The translations under genes and the position numbers were made by a program. A DNA stretch of 64,000 bases from Opitutaceae bacterium (GTDB lineage Bacteria > Verrucomicrobiota > Verrucomicrobiia > Opitutales > Opitutaceae): the NCBI GenBank assembly GCA_024711005.1, contig JANJTQ010000009.1:1-64000 (forward strand). Direction: 5' to 3'. Of the stretch, positions 9,351 to 20,044 are shown one piece after another. Positions within the stretch are counted from its first letter, which is position 1, and each line of letters starts with the position of its first letter. Below the pieces are notes generated by a model, which was given only the letters and a program-made list of their open reading frames with translations, was not told the DNA's origin and searched no databases.

Positions 9351-11321
9351 ATGGTCCCGTTTCTTCGTTTTTTTCGCCCGTCCGCTCTCACCCTGAGCGC
9401 CTTCCTCGTCGTCGTTCACACCGGGTGTCAAAACACCACGGCTCCGGCCACCAAGCCGCCGGAGAAAGCCATCGCACCGCCCCCCCAACCCGAGCCGCGT
9501 CCGGCCATCAGCAACCAATACGACGACGAACTGCGCGCCGTCCTCGACCTGGCCCGGGCCGGCAAATGGACGGAGGCCGAAGCCCAGATTTCCGCGCTCA
9601 AGCGCATCGCCCCCACGGATCCAACCGTGGAGCGCGTCCACCTCTGGACCTTGACCGAGGCCCGCCGCCGGCGTGATCGCTCTCTGGAAACCGAGTTGCG
9701 CGAAATCGAGGCAACCGACTCCCGGTTTACCCAAACCGTCGACGATCTCCTGTTCGAATCCACGTCCCGAGGCATCGATCTGCCGCGCAGTTTGCGCGAA
9801 ACACTCGACGACGTGGACAAGGCGTCCAACGTCCCTCCGTCCTATGGCCGCACCGTCGACAAGGCCGCTCCGACCACCGCCACGACCGCCGCCGCCACCG
9901 TGTCGCCTGCCATGGACGACGTCCTGGCCAAACCCGTCACGATCCAGGTCGACGACCTCACCCTCGAATCGATCATCTTCACCATCGGCAAAAATACCGG
10001 CGTGAACTTTGTGGCCGACCGCGGACTCCCGCAGTTCCAACAGAAACTGAGCGTCAATATGACGGACGTTCCGTTCTCCCAGTTCCTCGATTACGTCTCC
10101 CGGCAATTCGGTCTTCACTTCGAGATCGGCGAGAACCTCGTCTGGATCGTCGATGCCAAAAACAAGAAGGCCAGCTTCGAGGAAACCCGTTTTTATCGCC
10201 TGAACCGCGGTTTCATCATGCCCGCCCAATTCGGGGCGAACGAGATCAGCCAGACCCGCGTCAAAGACAAGGACAAGGAAACCGTCAGCTCCACGCAGAA
10301 GATCGAACAGTTCGTGCGCGACGGCGCACCCTCGGCCCCGACCATCGAGCAGGCGATCAAGATGTTCTTCAAGGGTTCGACCCACATGATCGACTACGAG
10401 CGCAACATCATCGTCGCTACCGGCACGCGCGATCAGTTGAAGGTCCTCGACAGCATCATCGCCGAATTCGACCGGCCCGTGCAGCAGGTGCTCATCGAAG
10501 CCCGCTTCATCACGATCACAGAGGCCGCATTCCAGCAACTCGGCCTCGATTGGGAAACGGGCCGTCCGACCACCGCCAGCCGCTCCGCCACGGATTACAC
10601 CGGCATCGGCACCAACGTCGGGCTAGGCCTCCAAAAAACCTGGACCAACGTCTTCAACAGCAGCTCCCTCACCGCCACCCTCGCCGCCATCGAGCAAAGC
10701 GGCGAGAGCCAGACCCTCAGCGCGCCCCGCCTGACCGTCGTCAACAACCGCCCCGCCACCATCCGCGACGGCAAGACCCAGTATTACTACGAGGAATACA
10801 CCGTCTCCCAAACCATCCTCGAAAACCGCTCCACCTCCTCGCTCGTTCCCAAGGGCAAACCCACCAAGCTCACCGCCGGCGTCTCGCTCGACGTGCTCGC
10901 CAGCATCGGCGGCGACGGTCGTAACATCATGCTCGCCCTCAAACCCGCGGTTTCCCAGGACGTGGAACTCGTCACCTTCGCCACCATCAGCGATCTCGAT
11001 TCCAGCGGCCGGGTGGCCAGCACGTTCGACATCAAGCTCCCACAGTCCCGCGACCAGGAAATCTCCACCCGCGTCGTCGTTCAATCCGGCGAGACGGTTG
11101 TCATGGGCGGCGTCATCGAAAACGAGCAGTCCACCTTCACCGAGTCCGTTCCGATCCTCGGCAAACTCCCGTTCGTCGGCGCGGCCTTCCGCAAAAAAAC
11201 CGAGATCAGCAAGCCCCGGTACCTGCTGATCTTTGTGACGGCCACGTTGCTCTCGGACACCGGAGCGTTCATCCGCTACGCGCCCGACACGCCCGCCGCC
11301 TCCGTACCGACCGCTCCGTGA
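9351..11321 (+). CDS. Secretin (type II/type IV pilus GspD/PilQ-like outer-membrane channel), lipoprotein
   Basis: Lipobox-like VHTGC; C-terminal secretin signature VPILGKLPFVGAAFRKK...YLLIFVTATLL; start at 9351 chosen by signal peptide. Confidence 0.9.
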   Translation: MVPFLRFFRPSALTLSAFLVVVHTGCQNTTAPATKPPEKAIAPPPQPEPRPAISNQYDDELRAVLDLARAGKWTEAEAQISALKRIAPTDPTVERVHLWTLTEARRRRDRSLETELREIEATDSRFTQTVDDLLFESTSRGIDLPRSLRETLDDVDKASNVPPSYGRTVDKAAPTTATTAAATVSPAMDDVLAKPVTIQVDDLTLESIIFTIGKNTGVNFVADRGLPQFQQKLSVNMTDVPFSQFLDYVSRQFGLHFEIGENLVWIVDAKNKKASFEETRFYRLNRGFIMPAQFGANEISQTRVKDKDKETVSSTQKIEQFVRDGAPSAPTIEQAIKMFFKGSTHMIDYERNIIVATGTRDQLKVLDSIIAEFDRPVQQVLIEARFITITEAAFQQLGLDWETGRPTTASRSATDYTGIGTNVGLGLQKTWTNVFNSSSLTATLAAIEQSGESQTLSAPRLTVVNNRPATIRDGKTQYYYEEYTVSQTILENRSTSSLVPKGKPTKLTAGVSLDVLASIGGDGRNIMLALKPAVSQDVELVTFATISDLDSSGRVASTFDIKLPQSRDQEISTRVVVQSGETVVMGGVIENEQSTFTESVPILGKLPFVGAAFRKKTEISKPRYLLIFVTATLLSDTGAFIRYAPDTPAASVPTAP

Positions 11322-13099
11322 TGCCGGCCGACGATCAGTCACGCGCCTTCCTTCCCATGCGTCCGTACGCGGCGTTGACGCGGATGTTCAGCTCGCGGCA
11401 ACACATCGCCGTGCAGGCCGGCAGCCGCTTCGCGCGCATCATGCTCGCCCGCCGCGAGGGACGATCCCTGCGCATCGAACGCCTGCTCGTGATCGACCTT
11501 CAGGCCAACGGTCTGCTCACCCCCGGCGAACTGGCGACCCACCTGCGCGGAGTGCTGGCCACGTTGCCGACCGTTCCCGTCACCGTCACGCTCCAGCCGG
11601 GCCGCACCCATTCACAGGTGCTCGAACTCAAACCCGGCGACCCGCTGGCCGCCGAATGGCTCGCCCAGGCCGTCGGCGGACGCCAATTCGACCAGATCCT
11701 CAGCGTTTACGACGCACGCCCGCTTCGCCCGTTCCCCGGCCATCCCCATCCGCAATGGGTGACCATCGCGCGCGATGCCGATGTCACCATCCAGCTCATG
11801 CGCTGCGGACTCGATCCCGAGCGCACCGCCCATGTTGTCAGCGCCGACGCCGCCCTCGTCGCGGCCTACAACGCCACCTCCCGAGCCGGCGATCCAACCT
11901 CCGCGGTCCTGGTCGAGATCGGCTCCGACGCCAGCACCCTCGTCGTCATCGAGGAAGGTCAGGGCGTGTTCGCCGCCAACTTCGATCTGGGCACCGCCTC
12001 GCTGATCGCCGCCCTTGCCGTCGACCTCGACTGCTCCCTCCCGGAAGCCGAACGCATCCTGGTGCGTGAAGGCGCCGCCGCCTCGGGGCCGGCCACTCCC
12101 CGCCTGGTCACGGCGCTCGCCCGTTGGCGCAACGCGTTCGAGAACGTCCTCAAGGAACATGCCCGCGAAACCGGCCGGTCCCCCGAGCCGTTGCTCGCGC
12201 ATCCCCGGCGTTTTAGCGGCGCACTGCTCGCGAACGCCGGCATCCGCGCCCTCTTTGCGAGCACCGCCGACTTGGTCCCCGTGCAAGACTGGCCGGACGT
12301 GCCATCCTCCGAAGGCGAACCGGTGAACGCCTCCGGCTGCGCCATCGCCTGCGGCGCCACCGCCATCGGACTCGATCTCGCCCCCACCTCCGTCGACCTC
12401 CTGCCCGCAACCTCGCGCACGGCGCGCAGTGCCGCACGCCGCATCGGCTGGCTGCACGTCGCGGGCCTCGCCATCGCCGCCACCGGCCTGCTCTTCGCCG
12501 CAAACACGCTTTGGCAACGCAGTGTTTCGATCGAGGCCAAGGAAACCCGCCTCGAACTCCTCCAGCGAGCCCGCGACGCCGGCCCGCAACTCACCGACAC
12601 CCTCGCCGCCCGCGATCAAGCCTACCGCGAAGCCGTCCCGCTGCTCTATTTTCAAAAACGCACCCGTGATTTCGTCGCCGCCACGCGCCTCCTGCGCGAA
12701 CAGCGCAAACATCCGGGCTTCTGGTTTGCCCTCGTCGCCGACTCCGAAACCTACCACGCCAACTCGCTGCCGCGCGGCACCCCCGCCGCCACTCCCGAAA
12801 CCCAGCTTTTGCGCAATTGCCTCGCGCGCCCAACGGGCCTGGTGGTCGAACTCAGCCTGGCTCCCGGCGGCGGCGACCAACTCGGCAAGATCAGCACGCT
12901 CGTGACCGAACTCCGCGCCTCCCCGCTGTTTTCCGGCGTGGATATTCTGCCCGCGCGCGCCCGCCAATCGCTCGCCGATCGCTCGGTGTTTTCCAGCGGC
13001 GACGGCTTCGCCCTTTCCCTCGAAACCCCGACCTTCGAGCACTTCCTGCCGCCTCCCGCCACCCCGGGTACCACCTCCGGAGGACTCTTCGCGCAATGA
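11318..13099 (+). CDS. GspL-like / PilM-PilN fusion assembly protein
   Basis: N-terminal PilM/actin-like region (HIAVQAGSRFARIMLARREG...), central TM (IGWLHVAGLAIAATGLLFAANTLW), coiled coil and ferredoxin-like periplasmic segment; in secretin locus, overlapping secretin stop. Confidence 0.65.
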   Translation: MMPADDQSRAFLPMRPYAALTRMFSSRQHIAVQAGSRFARIMLARREGRSLRIERLLVIDLQANGLLTPGELATHLRGVLATLPTVPVTVTLQPGRTHSQVLELKPGDPLAAEWLAQAVGGRQFDQILSVYDARPLRPFPGHPHPQWVTIARDADVTIQLMRCGLDPERTAHVVSADAALVAAYNATSRAGDPTSAVLVEIGSDASTLVVIEEGQGVFAANFDLGTASLIAALAVDLDCSLPEAERILVREGAAASGPATPRLVTALARWRNAFENVLKEHARETGRSPEPLLAHPRRFSGALLANAGIRALFASTADLVPVQDWPDVPSSEGEPVNASGCAIACGATAIGLDLAPTSVDLLPATSRTARSAARRIGWLHVAGLAIAATGLLFAANTLWQRSVSIEAKETRLELLQRARDAGPQLTDTLAARDQAYREAVPLLYFQKRTRDFVAATRLLREQRKHPGFWFALVADSETYHANSLPRGTPAATPETQLLRNCLARPTGLVVELSLAPGGGDQLGKISTLVTELRASPLFSGVDILPARARQSLADRSVFSSGDGFALSLETPTFEHFLPPPATPGTTSGGLFAQ

Positions 13100-13872
13100 T
13101 CCCGCTGTCCCATCCTCGCGTGTTTTACGCCGTCATCGTCCCCGCGGCGATGATCCTCGCGTTCGCCTGGATCGCGCATCGCTCGCTGGCCTCTCGCGAG
13201 GCCAGTCTCGATGCCCGGATCGGCCGGCTCCACGACGAACTCACCCGCCGAGGAATCGCCACCGACCCGGTGAGCCTCGACGAACGCACCCGCGACCTCG
13301 CCCGCGAAACCGACGAGCTGCGCGCCCTCTCCGGTCGCGGACTCACCCTCGCCCGCGACCCGCTCGTCGCGTCGCACGCCACGCGACCGTTCCAGCTCAT
13401 CGAATTCGAGCAGGAGCGCACCGCCGCCGCCCGCGCCGCGCAAGCCGCCGCCACCCAGGCCGGCGTAAAGATCGACGCCCTCGCCTTCGACGTGCTCGCC
13501 GACACCACGGAAAGTCCCGCTCAACCGCGCCGCCGCTGGGCCCAGCTCGCCCTCGCCCGCCTCGTGGTCGACCGGGCCATCGACGCACGCGTCGCCACCC
13601 TCGAAATGCTTCCGGTGCCCGCCGTGCGGGAGTTGCGCCTCGACACCGGCGCGCCGGTGCTCGCCGAGGAAATCCTCGTCTCGGTCCGTGTCACCGGCCC
13701 CGGCGCCCGCGTGCAGGCCTTCCTCGAACATCTGATTCTCGCCGACCCGGCCAACCCGCTCCTGCTGGAACACTTCATCCTGCGCAAAGAAGGCACCGCG
13801 AGCACCGATCTCGCCTCCGCCACCGTCGTGGTCGCGGGTCTGCTGCCCCCGCAAAACGCTCCGCAGCCATGA
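13096..13872 (+). CDS. GspM/PilO-like single-TM inner-membrane protein
   Basis: N-terminal TM (VFYAVIVPAAMILAFAWIAHRSL), coiled coil; position in operon; start overlaps previous stop. Confidence 0.5.
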   Translation: MIPLSHPRVFYAVIVPAAMILAFAWIAHRSLASREASLDARIGRLHDELTRRGIATDPVSLDERTRDLARETDELRALSGRGLTLARDPLVASHATRPFQLIEFEQERTAAARAAQAAATQAGVKIDALAFDVLADTTESPAQPRRRWAQLALARLVVDRAIDARVATLEMLPVPAVRELRLDTGAPVLAEEILVSVRVTGPGARVQAFLEHLILADPANPLLLEHFILRKEGTASTDLASATVVVAGLLPPQNAPQP

Positions 13873-14411
13873 CCCCCGCCCGCCGTCACATCCTGCTTTG
13901 CTCGTGCGTCCTCGCGCTGCTGACCGTGCTCACGGCTCTGTTCATATTCGGCGGCTCTCCGGATACGCCCGCCACCGTTATCGGACAGCCCCCGGCCGCC
14001 ACCGACGCACCCCGGCTCAGCACCGCGGACAAGGCAACCCTTTCGTTTTTCCAGAAACCGTCCGCGCCCGCAAAGAACGACCGCAGCCTGTTCGAAACCG
14101 ATTTCTTCAAACCGCCGCCCGCGCCCAAACCCGCGCCGGTCAAAGTCGCTCCGGTCCCCGTTCGCACCGTGTCGGTCGTGTATCGCGGACTCGCCCGTTT
14201 CCCCGCCGGCGCGGACATTGCCTACCTCTCCGTCGATGGAAACACCGCCGCGCTTGCCGCGGGCGACCCGGTGAAGGACGGCTGGGCACTCGACACCTTT
14301 GACTCCGCCGAAGCCGTGCTCGTTCAAGGCAAACAACGCGTTTCCCTTCGTTTTAACCGCCCCGCCACCCTGCCCGCCCAGGTACCGCCGCCCGCAGCCG
14401 ATAAGAAATAA
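13869..14411 (+). CDS. GspC/PilP-like inner-membrane protein
   Basis: N-terminal TM, proline-rich linker, HR/PilP-like beta domain (VRTVSVVYRGLARFPAGADIAYLSVDGNTAALAAGD); operon context. Confidence 0.5.
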   Translation: MTPARRHILLCSCVLALLTVLTALFIFGGSPDTPATVIGQPPAATDAPRLSTADKATLSFFQKPSAPAKNDRSLFETDFFKPPPAPKPAPVKVAPVPVRTVSVVYRGLARFPAGADIAYLSVDGNTAALAAGDPVKDGWALDTFDSAEAVLVQGKQRVSLRFNRPATLPAQVPPPAADKK

Positions 14412-16130
14412 ATGAACCCGTCCGATCATGAAGTCGCCACACTTCGCCGTCACGCGAGCGTGGACGAACGCCAGTTGGAACTCGCCCGCCGACGCAGCGA
14501 ACTCCAGCGCATTCCCCTCCACCGCTCGATTGTCGATCTCGGGTTCGCCTCGGAACAAGCCGCATACCGCGCCGTCGCCGAAACCCTCGGCCTTGAGTTC
14601 ATCACACTCGACGACTTCACCGCCCCGCGCGACGTCACCGCGCAGATCCCCATGCGCATCGTGCTCTCACATCGACTCGCGCCCATTTCCATCGAGGAGG
14701 GACAACTCACCGCCGCCTTCGCCGAACCGCCGTCCATCGGCGACCTGGGCAAGCTCCGCCTGCTCCTCGGCCTGCGCATCCGCCCGTTGCTCTGCGGCCC
14801 GCGCGCGATCCACGACTACATCAAACGCCACCACGGCCTCGGCGCCGGCACGATCCAGCGCCTGCGCGAGCAGGAAGGTCCGGGTCGCTCCTCCGGCGAG
14901 ATTGTCTTCGACGTGCAGGGCACCGATGCGGCCGAAAGCGCCGACGCCACGATCACCCACTTTGTCGATCAATTGATCTCGGAGGCGCTGCGCCTGGAGG
15001 CGACCGACATCCACATCGAGCCTTTCGGCGACACCGTCAAATTGCGTTACCGCATCGATGGTTTGCTCACAGACGTTCCCCTGCCCGAGGGGCTGCGCGC
15101 CCACTACGCCGCGCTCGTTTCGCGGCTCAAGGTCATGGCCGAGCTCAACATCACCGAGCGCCGCGTGCCCCACGACGGACGCATCGCCATGAAGCGAGGC
15201 GACGAGCAATACGACCTGCGCGTCTCCATCATTCCAACCGGCCATGGCGAATCCATCTGCCTGCGCGTCCTCGGTCGCGACCGGCTTCTCAACGATCTCG
15301 CGCTTCTCGGAATGGAGCCCGAACAGCAGGCCTTGCTCGAAGAACTCGCCCGCCTGCCCCAAGGCCTCGCGCTCCTCACCGGCCCGACCGGCAGCGGCAA
15401 AACGACCACGCTCTATGCGCTGCTTTCGCACGCCCGCGACGGTCAGCGCAAGATCGTCACCATTGAAGATCCCGTCGAATACAAGCTCGACGGCGTGTCA
15501 CAGATTCAAACCCGCGAGGACCTCGGCCTCGACTTCGGCGCCGGACTTCGCTCCGTGCTCCGTCACGATCCCGACGTCATTCTCATCGGCGAAATCCGCG
15601 ACAAGGAAACCGCCGATGTGGCGATGCGTTCCGCGCAGACCGGCCATCTTGTTTTCTCGACCCTGCACACCAACGACAGCCTGAGCGCCCTCACCCGTCT
15701 GATCGACATGGGGGTGGAGCCGTGGGTCATCGGCGCCTCGCTCGTATGCAGCATCGCGCAACGCCTCGCCCGCCGCGTGTGCCGCCGCTGCGCCACGCCC
15801 GACGAGACGATTCCCGACGACGTTCGCGCCGAGATGGCGGCGGCGCTCGGCATCGCGCCCGGGGAGGTGCGGGCGTCGCACGGGGCCGGCTGTCCCGAAT
15901 GCCGCGGCACGGGCGAACGCGGACGCGTGGCCATCTACGAGATTTTCCTGATCACGGACGAAGTGGTGGACAGTCTTTCGTCGAACATGAAAACCGTGGC
16001 CCTGCGCGACCTCGCGCGACGCCAAGGATGGAAGTCCCTGCGCGAACAAGGCTGGAGAAAAGTCCAGCTCGGCCTGGTTTCGATCGCCGAAAACCAACGC
16101 CTCACCCGCCGCCTCCAGCTGAAGGCGTGA
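14412..16130 (+). CDS. GspE/PilB type II secretion / type IV pilus assembly ATPase
   Basis: Walker A LLTGPTGSGKTTTLYALL, ATDIHIEP, VTIEDPVEY, DPDVILIGEIRDKETA, CRRC...CPECRGTGERGR zinc site. Confidence 0.95.
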   Translation: MNPSDHEVATLRRHASVDERQLELARRRSELQRIPLHRSIVDLGFASEQAAYRAVAETLGLEFITLDDFTAPRDVTAQIPMRIVLSHRLAPISIEEGQLTAAFAEPPSIGDLGKLRLLLGLRIRPLLCGPRAIHDYIKRHHGLGAGTIQRLREQEGPGRSSGEIVFDVQGTDAAESADATITHFVDQLISEALRLEATDIHIEPFGDTVKLRYRIDGLLTDVPLPEGLRAHYAALVSRLKVMAELNITERRVPHDGRIAMKRGDEQYDLRVSIIPTGHGESICLRVLGRDRLLNDLALLGMEPEQQALLEELARLPQGLALLTGPTGSGKTTTLYALLSHARDGQRKIVTIEDPVEYKLDGVSQIQTREDLGLDFGAGLRSVLRHDPDVILIGEIRDKETADVAMRSAQTGHLVFSTLHTNDSLSALTRLIDMGVEPWVIGASLVCSIAQRLARRVCRRCATPDETIPDDVRAEMAAALGIAPGEVRASHGAGCPECRGTGERGRVAIYEIFLITDEVVDSLSSNMKTVALRDLARRQGWKSLREQGWRKVQLGLVSIAENQRLTRRLQLKA

Positions 16131-16276
16131 ACAGCCGGGTATGCGGTTTCAACCGCTGTTTTTAGGCACAGTTCAGCAATCAATCGCAAAGACGGGCCGA
16201 CTATGTCGGCCCGTCGAAAGCGGCAGTGAAGCGCTCACCGCGCGCTACATTTCGATCTTGGTGACGGCATCGCCGG

Positions 16277-17698
16277 TCACTTCACATTGATCGTCACGTA
16301 ACGCAGCACACCCCGATACTGGACGAGCAGGACGTTGAGCCCCGGCTTGATCATCGACTTGGCTCCGGCCACATCGGCCACGGGGCGCCGGTTGATCTCC
16401 ACGATCACCAGCCCGGGCACGAGAATATCCGAGTAGGCCGAACCATCGGCAACCTCCGTGATCACGACGCCGCTCTCGATCCGTCGGTCGAGTCGGAACT
16501 GGCTGCGAAGTTCGTCATCGAGGGTCTTCACGGTGACACCGGGGAGGATCTCGTCGGCGGCGCCGGAATGTTCGTCGAGGCTGCCCATCTTCACCTTGAA
16601 TGTCTTTTCCTTGCCGTCACGAAGCACCGTCACAGTGGCTTCGGTTCCCGGGACGATCTGGGCGACGACCAAACGAAGCGCGAACGGAGAGTCCACCACG
16701 CCCTTATTTACCTTCGTAATGATGTCATTGCGCTTAAGACCGGCCTTCTCGGCGGGAGAATCTTTGACCACGTCGCTGATGGCCACGCCCTTCGTGGAGG
16801 CAGGCACCCCCAGACTCTCGGCGAGCTTCGGATCGAGGTTCTGACCGGCGACGCCGAGGTATCCGCGCTGAACCTTGCCGGTGGCAATCAGGCTGTTCAT
16901 CACCCCGGCCGCCTGATTGATGGGAATCGAAAAACCGATGCCGCTGTTGCCGCGCGACGGGGAGATGATCGCGGTGTTGATGCCAATCAGCCGGCCTTTC
17001 GCATCGATGAGCGCGCCGCCGGAGTTGCCCATGTTGATGGCGGCGTCGGTCTGAATGAAATTCTCGTAGCCGCCCACCTCTTCAAGCAGTCCGAGACTGT
17101 TGCGACCGGTCGCGGAAACAATGCCCATCGTCACGGTCTGGCCCACGCCAAGCGGATTGCCGACCGCGAACACCACGTCGCCGACCCGCAGCTTGTCGCT
17201 GTCCGCCATCGTGGCAACCGGCAGGTTCGTCTCGTCGATTTTGATGACGGCAACGTCGGTCTTTTCGTCGGCGCCAATGACCTTCGCGACAAACTCCCGT
17301 CCATCGGCCAGCAGGACCTTGAGTTCGTCCGCTCCGGCGACGACGTGGTTATTGGTCAGTATGTATCCATTTGTCGATACCACCACCCCGGATCCAAGCC
17401 CCTCCTGCCGCGACTCGCGCTCGGGGATCTGGTCGCCGAAAAACTGGCGAAAGAACGGGTCGATCCGAACGCGCTCGCGAACGATCTTGGTGGAATAAAC
17501 CGAGACCACGGCTTTTTGCACCGGGTCGATCACGTCGGCGTAACTGGTGATGACCTTGCCGGTGTTTTCGCCCACCGGCGAACTATCGAGTTTGAGTTCG
17601 GGCTTGGGCGCGGAGGGCTTCTCCTGGGCGCAACCGATCGAGAACAGCGAAGCCACCATGGCGGCGGCCAGCACACGGGTTAAAAACTTGGTTTTCAT
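16277..17698 (-). CDS. Do-family (DegP/HtrA) serine endopeptidase with PDZ domains
   Basis: VVVSTNGYILTNNHVV (His), DVAVIKID (Asp), QTDAAINMGNSGGALID (Ser); start at signal peptide MKTKFLTRVLAAAM. Confidence 0.93.
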   Translation of the reverse strand: MKTKFLTRVLAAAMVASLFSIGCAQEKPSAPKPELKLDSSPVGENTGKVITSYADVIDPVQKAVVSVYSTKIVRERVRIDPFFRQFFGDQIPERESRQEGLGSGVVVSTNGYILTNNHVVAGADELKVLLADGREFVAKVIGADEKTDVAVIKIDETNLPVATMADSDKLRVGDVVFAVGNPLGVGQTVTMGIVSATGRNSLGLLEEVGGYENFIQTDAAINMGNSGGALIDAKGRLIGINTAIISPSRGNSGIGFSIPINQAAGVMNSLIATGKVQRGYLGVAGQNLDPKLAESLGVPASTKGVAISDVVKDSPAEKAGLKRNDIITKVNKGVVDSPFALRLVVAQIVPGTEATVTVLRDGKEKTFKVKMGSLDEHSGAADEILPGVTVKTLDDELRSQFRLDRRIESGVVITEVADGSAYSDILVPGLVIVEINRRPVADVAGAKSMIKPGLNVLLVQYRGVLRYVTINVK

Positions 17699-17769
17699 AG
17701 GCGCGTTCAGGACCACTTGAAGCGGTGGATTGTTCCACCGCAAGCCCTTGAAAGCGCCTCCCCGCCCGA

Positions 17770-18717
17770 TCAGAAGCCTTTGATCTTAAACAGACTCGTG
17801 ACGCTCTCGTTATTGTTGATGCGCACGATGGCGTCGGCCATGAGGCTGGCGATGCTCAGCACCCGAATGGGCAGGCCTCGCGTGTCAACCGGGACGGAAT
17901 TGGTCGTGATCAGCTCATCGATGTGGCCGAGCGCCAGACGCTCGTAGGCGATCGGGCTGAGCAAGGCGTGGCTCACGGCCGCGCGCACGCTCAAGGCGCC
18001 GCTGTCACGCATGATCTTGGCGGCGTTGGCCAGGGTGCCGGCCGTCTCGGTGATATCATCCACGAGGAGCACGTCCTTGCCGGCGACGTCGCCCACCACG
18101 TTGACGGTCTCGACCGTGGTGGCGTTGGTGCGCTTCTTCCAAACCATGCCAAGCTGTGCGCCCAGGATGCCGGCATACGCGGCGGCCATCTTCATGCCAC
18201 CGACGTCGGGCGAGACGACAACCATGTTGTCGCCGCGGAACTGCTCGAGGTATTTAAAGAAAACGGGTGAGGCGAAAAGGTGGTCAACCGGGATGTCGAA
18301 GAAGCCCTGAATCTGTTGCGAGTGCAGATCCATCGTCAGGATACGGGTGGCGCCGGCCGCAACGAGCAAGTTGGCCACGAGCTTGGCGGTGATGGGCACG
18401 CGGGGCTGGTCCTTGCGATCCTGACGGGCGTAACCATAGAACGGCATGACGGCCGTGATGCGATGAGCCGAGGCGCGCTTGGCCGCATCAATCATAATGA
18501 GCAGCTCCATCAACGATTGGTTGGTCGGCGTACAGGTCGGCTGAATGATGAAAACATCATGACCGCGCACGTTTTCGTTGATCTTCACGAACGACTCGCC
18601 GTCCGGAAAACTCGTCACCGTGGCTTCGCCCAACGGCATCCCGATGTGATGGCAAATCTCCTCGGCGAGAGGGCGATTGGAGTTACCGGAGAAGACTTTC
18701 AGGCGATGCGAGCTCAT
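17770..18717 (-). CDS. prs: Ribose-phosphate pyrophosphokinase
   Basis: FSGNSNRPLAEEI, YGYARQDRK, VVVSPDVGGMKMA, VLLVDDITETAGT motifs. Confidence 0.95.
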   Translation of the reverse strand: MSSHRLKVFSGNSNRPLAEEICHHIGMPLGEATVTSFPDGESFVKINENVRGHDVFIIQPTCTPTNQSLMELLIMIDAAKRASAHRITAVMPFYGYARQDRKDQPRVPITAKLVANLLVAAGATRILTMDLHSQQIQGFFDIPVDHLFASPVFFKYLEQFRGDNMVVVSPDVGGMKMAAAYAGILGAQLGMVWKKRTNATTVETVNVVGDVAGKDVLLVDDITETAGTLANAAKIMRDSGALSVRAAVSHALLSPIAYERLALGHIDELITTNSVPVDTRGLPIRVLSIASLMADAIVRINNNESVTSLFKIKGF

Positions 18718-18745
18718 GTGGAAGGGGCGGATCGTGTCAGGAATG

Positions 18746-19801
18746 TTACGGGGCGGAAGACTTTTTTAGACCTTCCATCACGGTCTCAAGGGCATCTACC
18801 CGCTTGAATAAGTCGGGGAGCTTTTTACGGAGGACGTTGATGCGCTGCTCCATGTTGTAGGGCAGAAAGGGCGATCCCTTGATGAAACTGCCTGGCGCGA
18901 CATCGGAATTGATGCCCGTCTGGCCATCGGCTTTGACTCCTTTGCCAATGGTAATGTGACCGGCCACACCGGCCTGGCCGCCGAGCACCACGTAATCCTC
19001 GAGCGTGGTGCTGCCCGAAATACCGACCTGCGCGCAAATGAGGCAGTGCCGCCCGATGACGACGTTGTGTCCAACCATCACGAGATTGTCGATTTTGGTC
19101 CCCTCGCCCACCACCGTGCGACTGAAACGGGCGCGATCGAGCGTGGTGTTCGCACCGATTTCGACATCGTTTTCGATGACCACGTTGCCGACCTGCGGGA
19201 CCTTTTCATGACGGCCTTGGAGGAACTCGTAACCGAAACCATCGGACCCGACGACGACGCCGGGCTGAAGGCGGACACGGTCCTTGAGGACGCACTCCGT
19301 GGCGACGACCGCACGCGGCATCAGCCAACACTCGGCGCCGATGCGGGCGTTGCGACCGATGAAGACGTGGGCCTGCAAGTGAGTGCGTTCGCCGATTACG
19401 GCACCCTCCTCGATCACGCAAAACGGCCCAACGGTCGCGGTGCCCGGAACGTGAACGCCGGGCGCGATCACTGCGGTCGCATGAATGCCGGGAGCGGGTT
19501 TGGGCCAGAGGAGTTGTTCGATTCGACCGCACAGACGGGCAAGCGCGAGGGAGGGCTTTTCAACGAAGAGGAACTGCTGTCCCGGCGCAGGATCTCCCTC
19601 GTAGTCCGACGGAAGCAGGATGATGGAGGCGGCACTCGCGGCGACCTCGGTCTTATATTTGGGGTTGCCGAGAAAGGAGAGATCGCCGGCTTGAGCGGCA
19701 TTCAGGGACGCGATGCCGCGCACGGTGGCATCGGTTGAGCCTTTGACGGATACGGGTTGGACGATAGCCGCGATGTCGGCGGCGCTGAAAGCGAGCTGCA
19801 T
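18746..19801 (-). CDS. lpxD: UDP-3-O-(acyl)glucosamine N-acyltransferase
   Basis: Left-handed beta-helix hexapeptides; [49 protein letters not shown]. Confidence 0.93.
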   Translation of the reverse strand: MQLAFSAADIAAIVQPVSVKGSTDATVRGIASLNAAQAGDLSFLGNPKYKTEVAASAASIILLPSDYEGDPAPGQQFLFVEKPSLALARLCGRIEQLLWPKPAPGIHATAVIAPGVHVPGTATVGPFCVIEEGAVIGERTHLQAHVFIGRNARIGAECWLMPRAVVATECVLKDRVRLQPGVVVGSDGFGYEFLQGRHEKVPQVGNVVIENDVEIGANTTLDRARFSRTVVGEGTKIDNLVMVGHNVVIGRHCLICAQVGISGSTTLEDYVVLGGQAGVAGHITIGKGVKADGQTGINSDVAPGSFIKGSPFLPYNMEQRINVLRKKLPDLFKRVDALETVMEGLKKSSAP

Positions 19802-19936
19802 ACGGAAAAACGGTGGGAGTGGCCGCGATCCATGGCAATGACCGAGCAGGCGGCGGCGCAAAAAAGTAAAAGATGCCTGGAGCAAGCTCCAAGGCATTGA
19901 AATGCAGGAGACAGACCCGCTTGCAGGCCCAGGCTT

Positions 19937-20008
19937 GAAAGTGGCAAGGGTGTCCTGCCCGTGGGATTGAGGGATCGGATCGTCGGCAGGATGCCCATGC
20001 CACTTTTT
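19937..20008. repeat. REP-like imperfect palindrome (AAAGTGGCAAGGGTGTCCTGCC ... GGCAGGATGCCCATGCCACTTT)
   Basis: Self-complementary arms read by eye in the lpxD/ompH intergenic region. Confidence 0.6.
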
Positions 20009-20044
20009 CGAACCTGCTCACTTCCCACTTACCCGACACAAAAA

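Noticed and set aside
8595-10538. 647-aa minus-strand ORF opposite hisI and secretin
   Set aside because: Spans two genuine genes on the opposite strand; shadow composition
11612-13096. 494-aa minus-strand ORF opposite GspL-like gene
   Set aside because: Gly/Glu/Ala-rich shadow ORF
16568-17683. 371-aa plus-strand ORF opposite degP/htrA
   Set aside because: Shadow ORF; protease catalytic motifs support the minus strand
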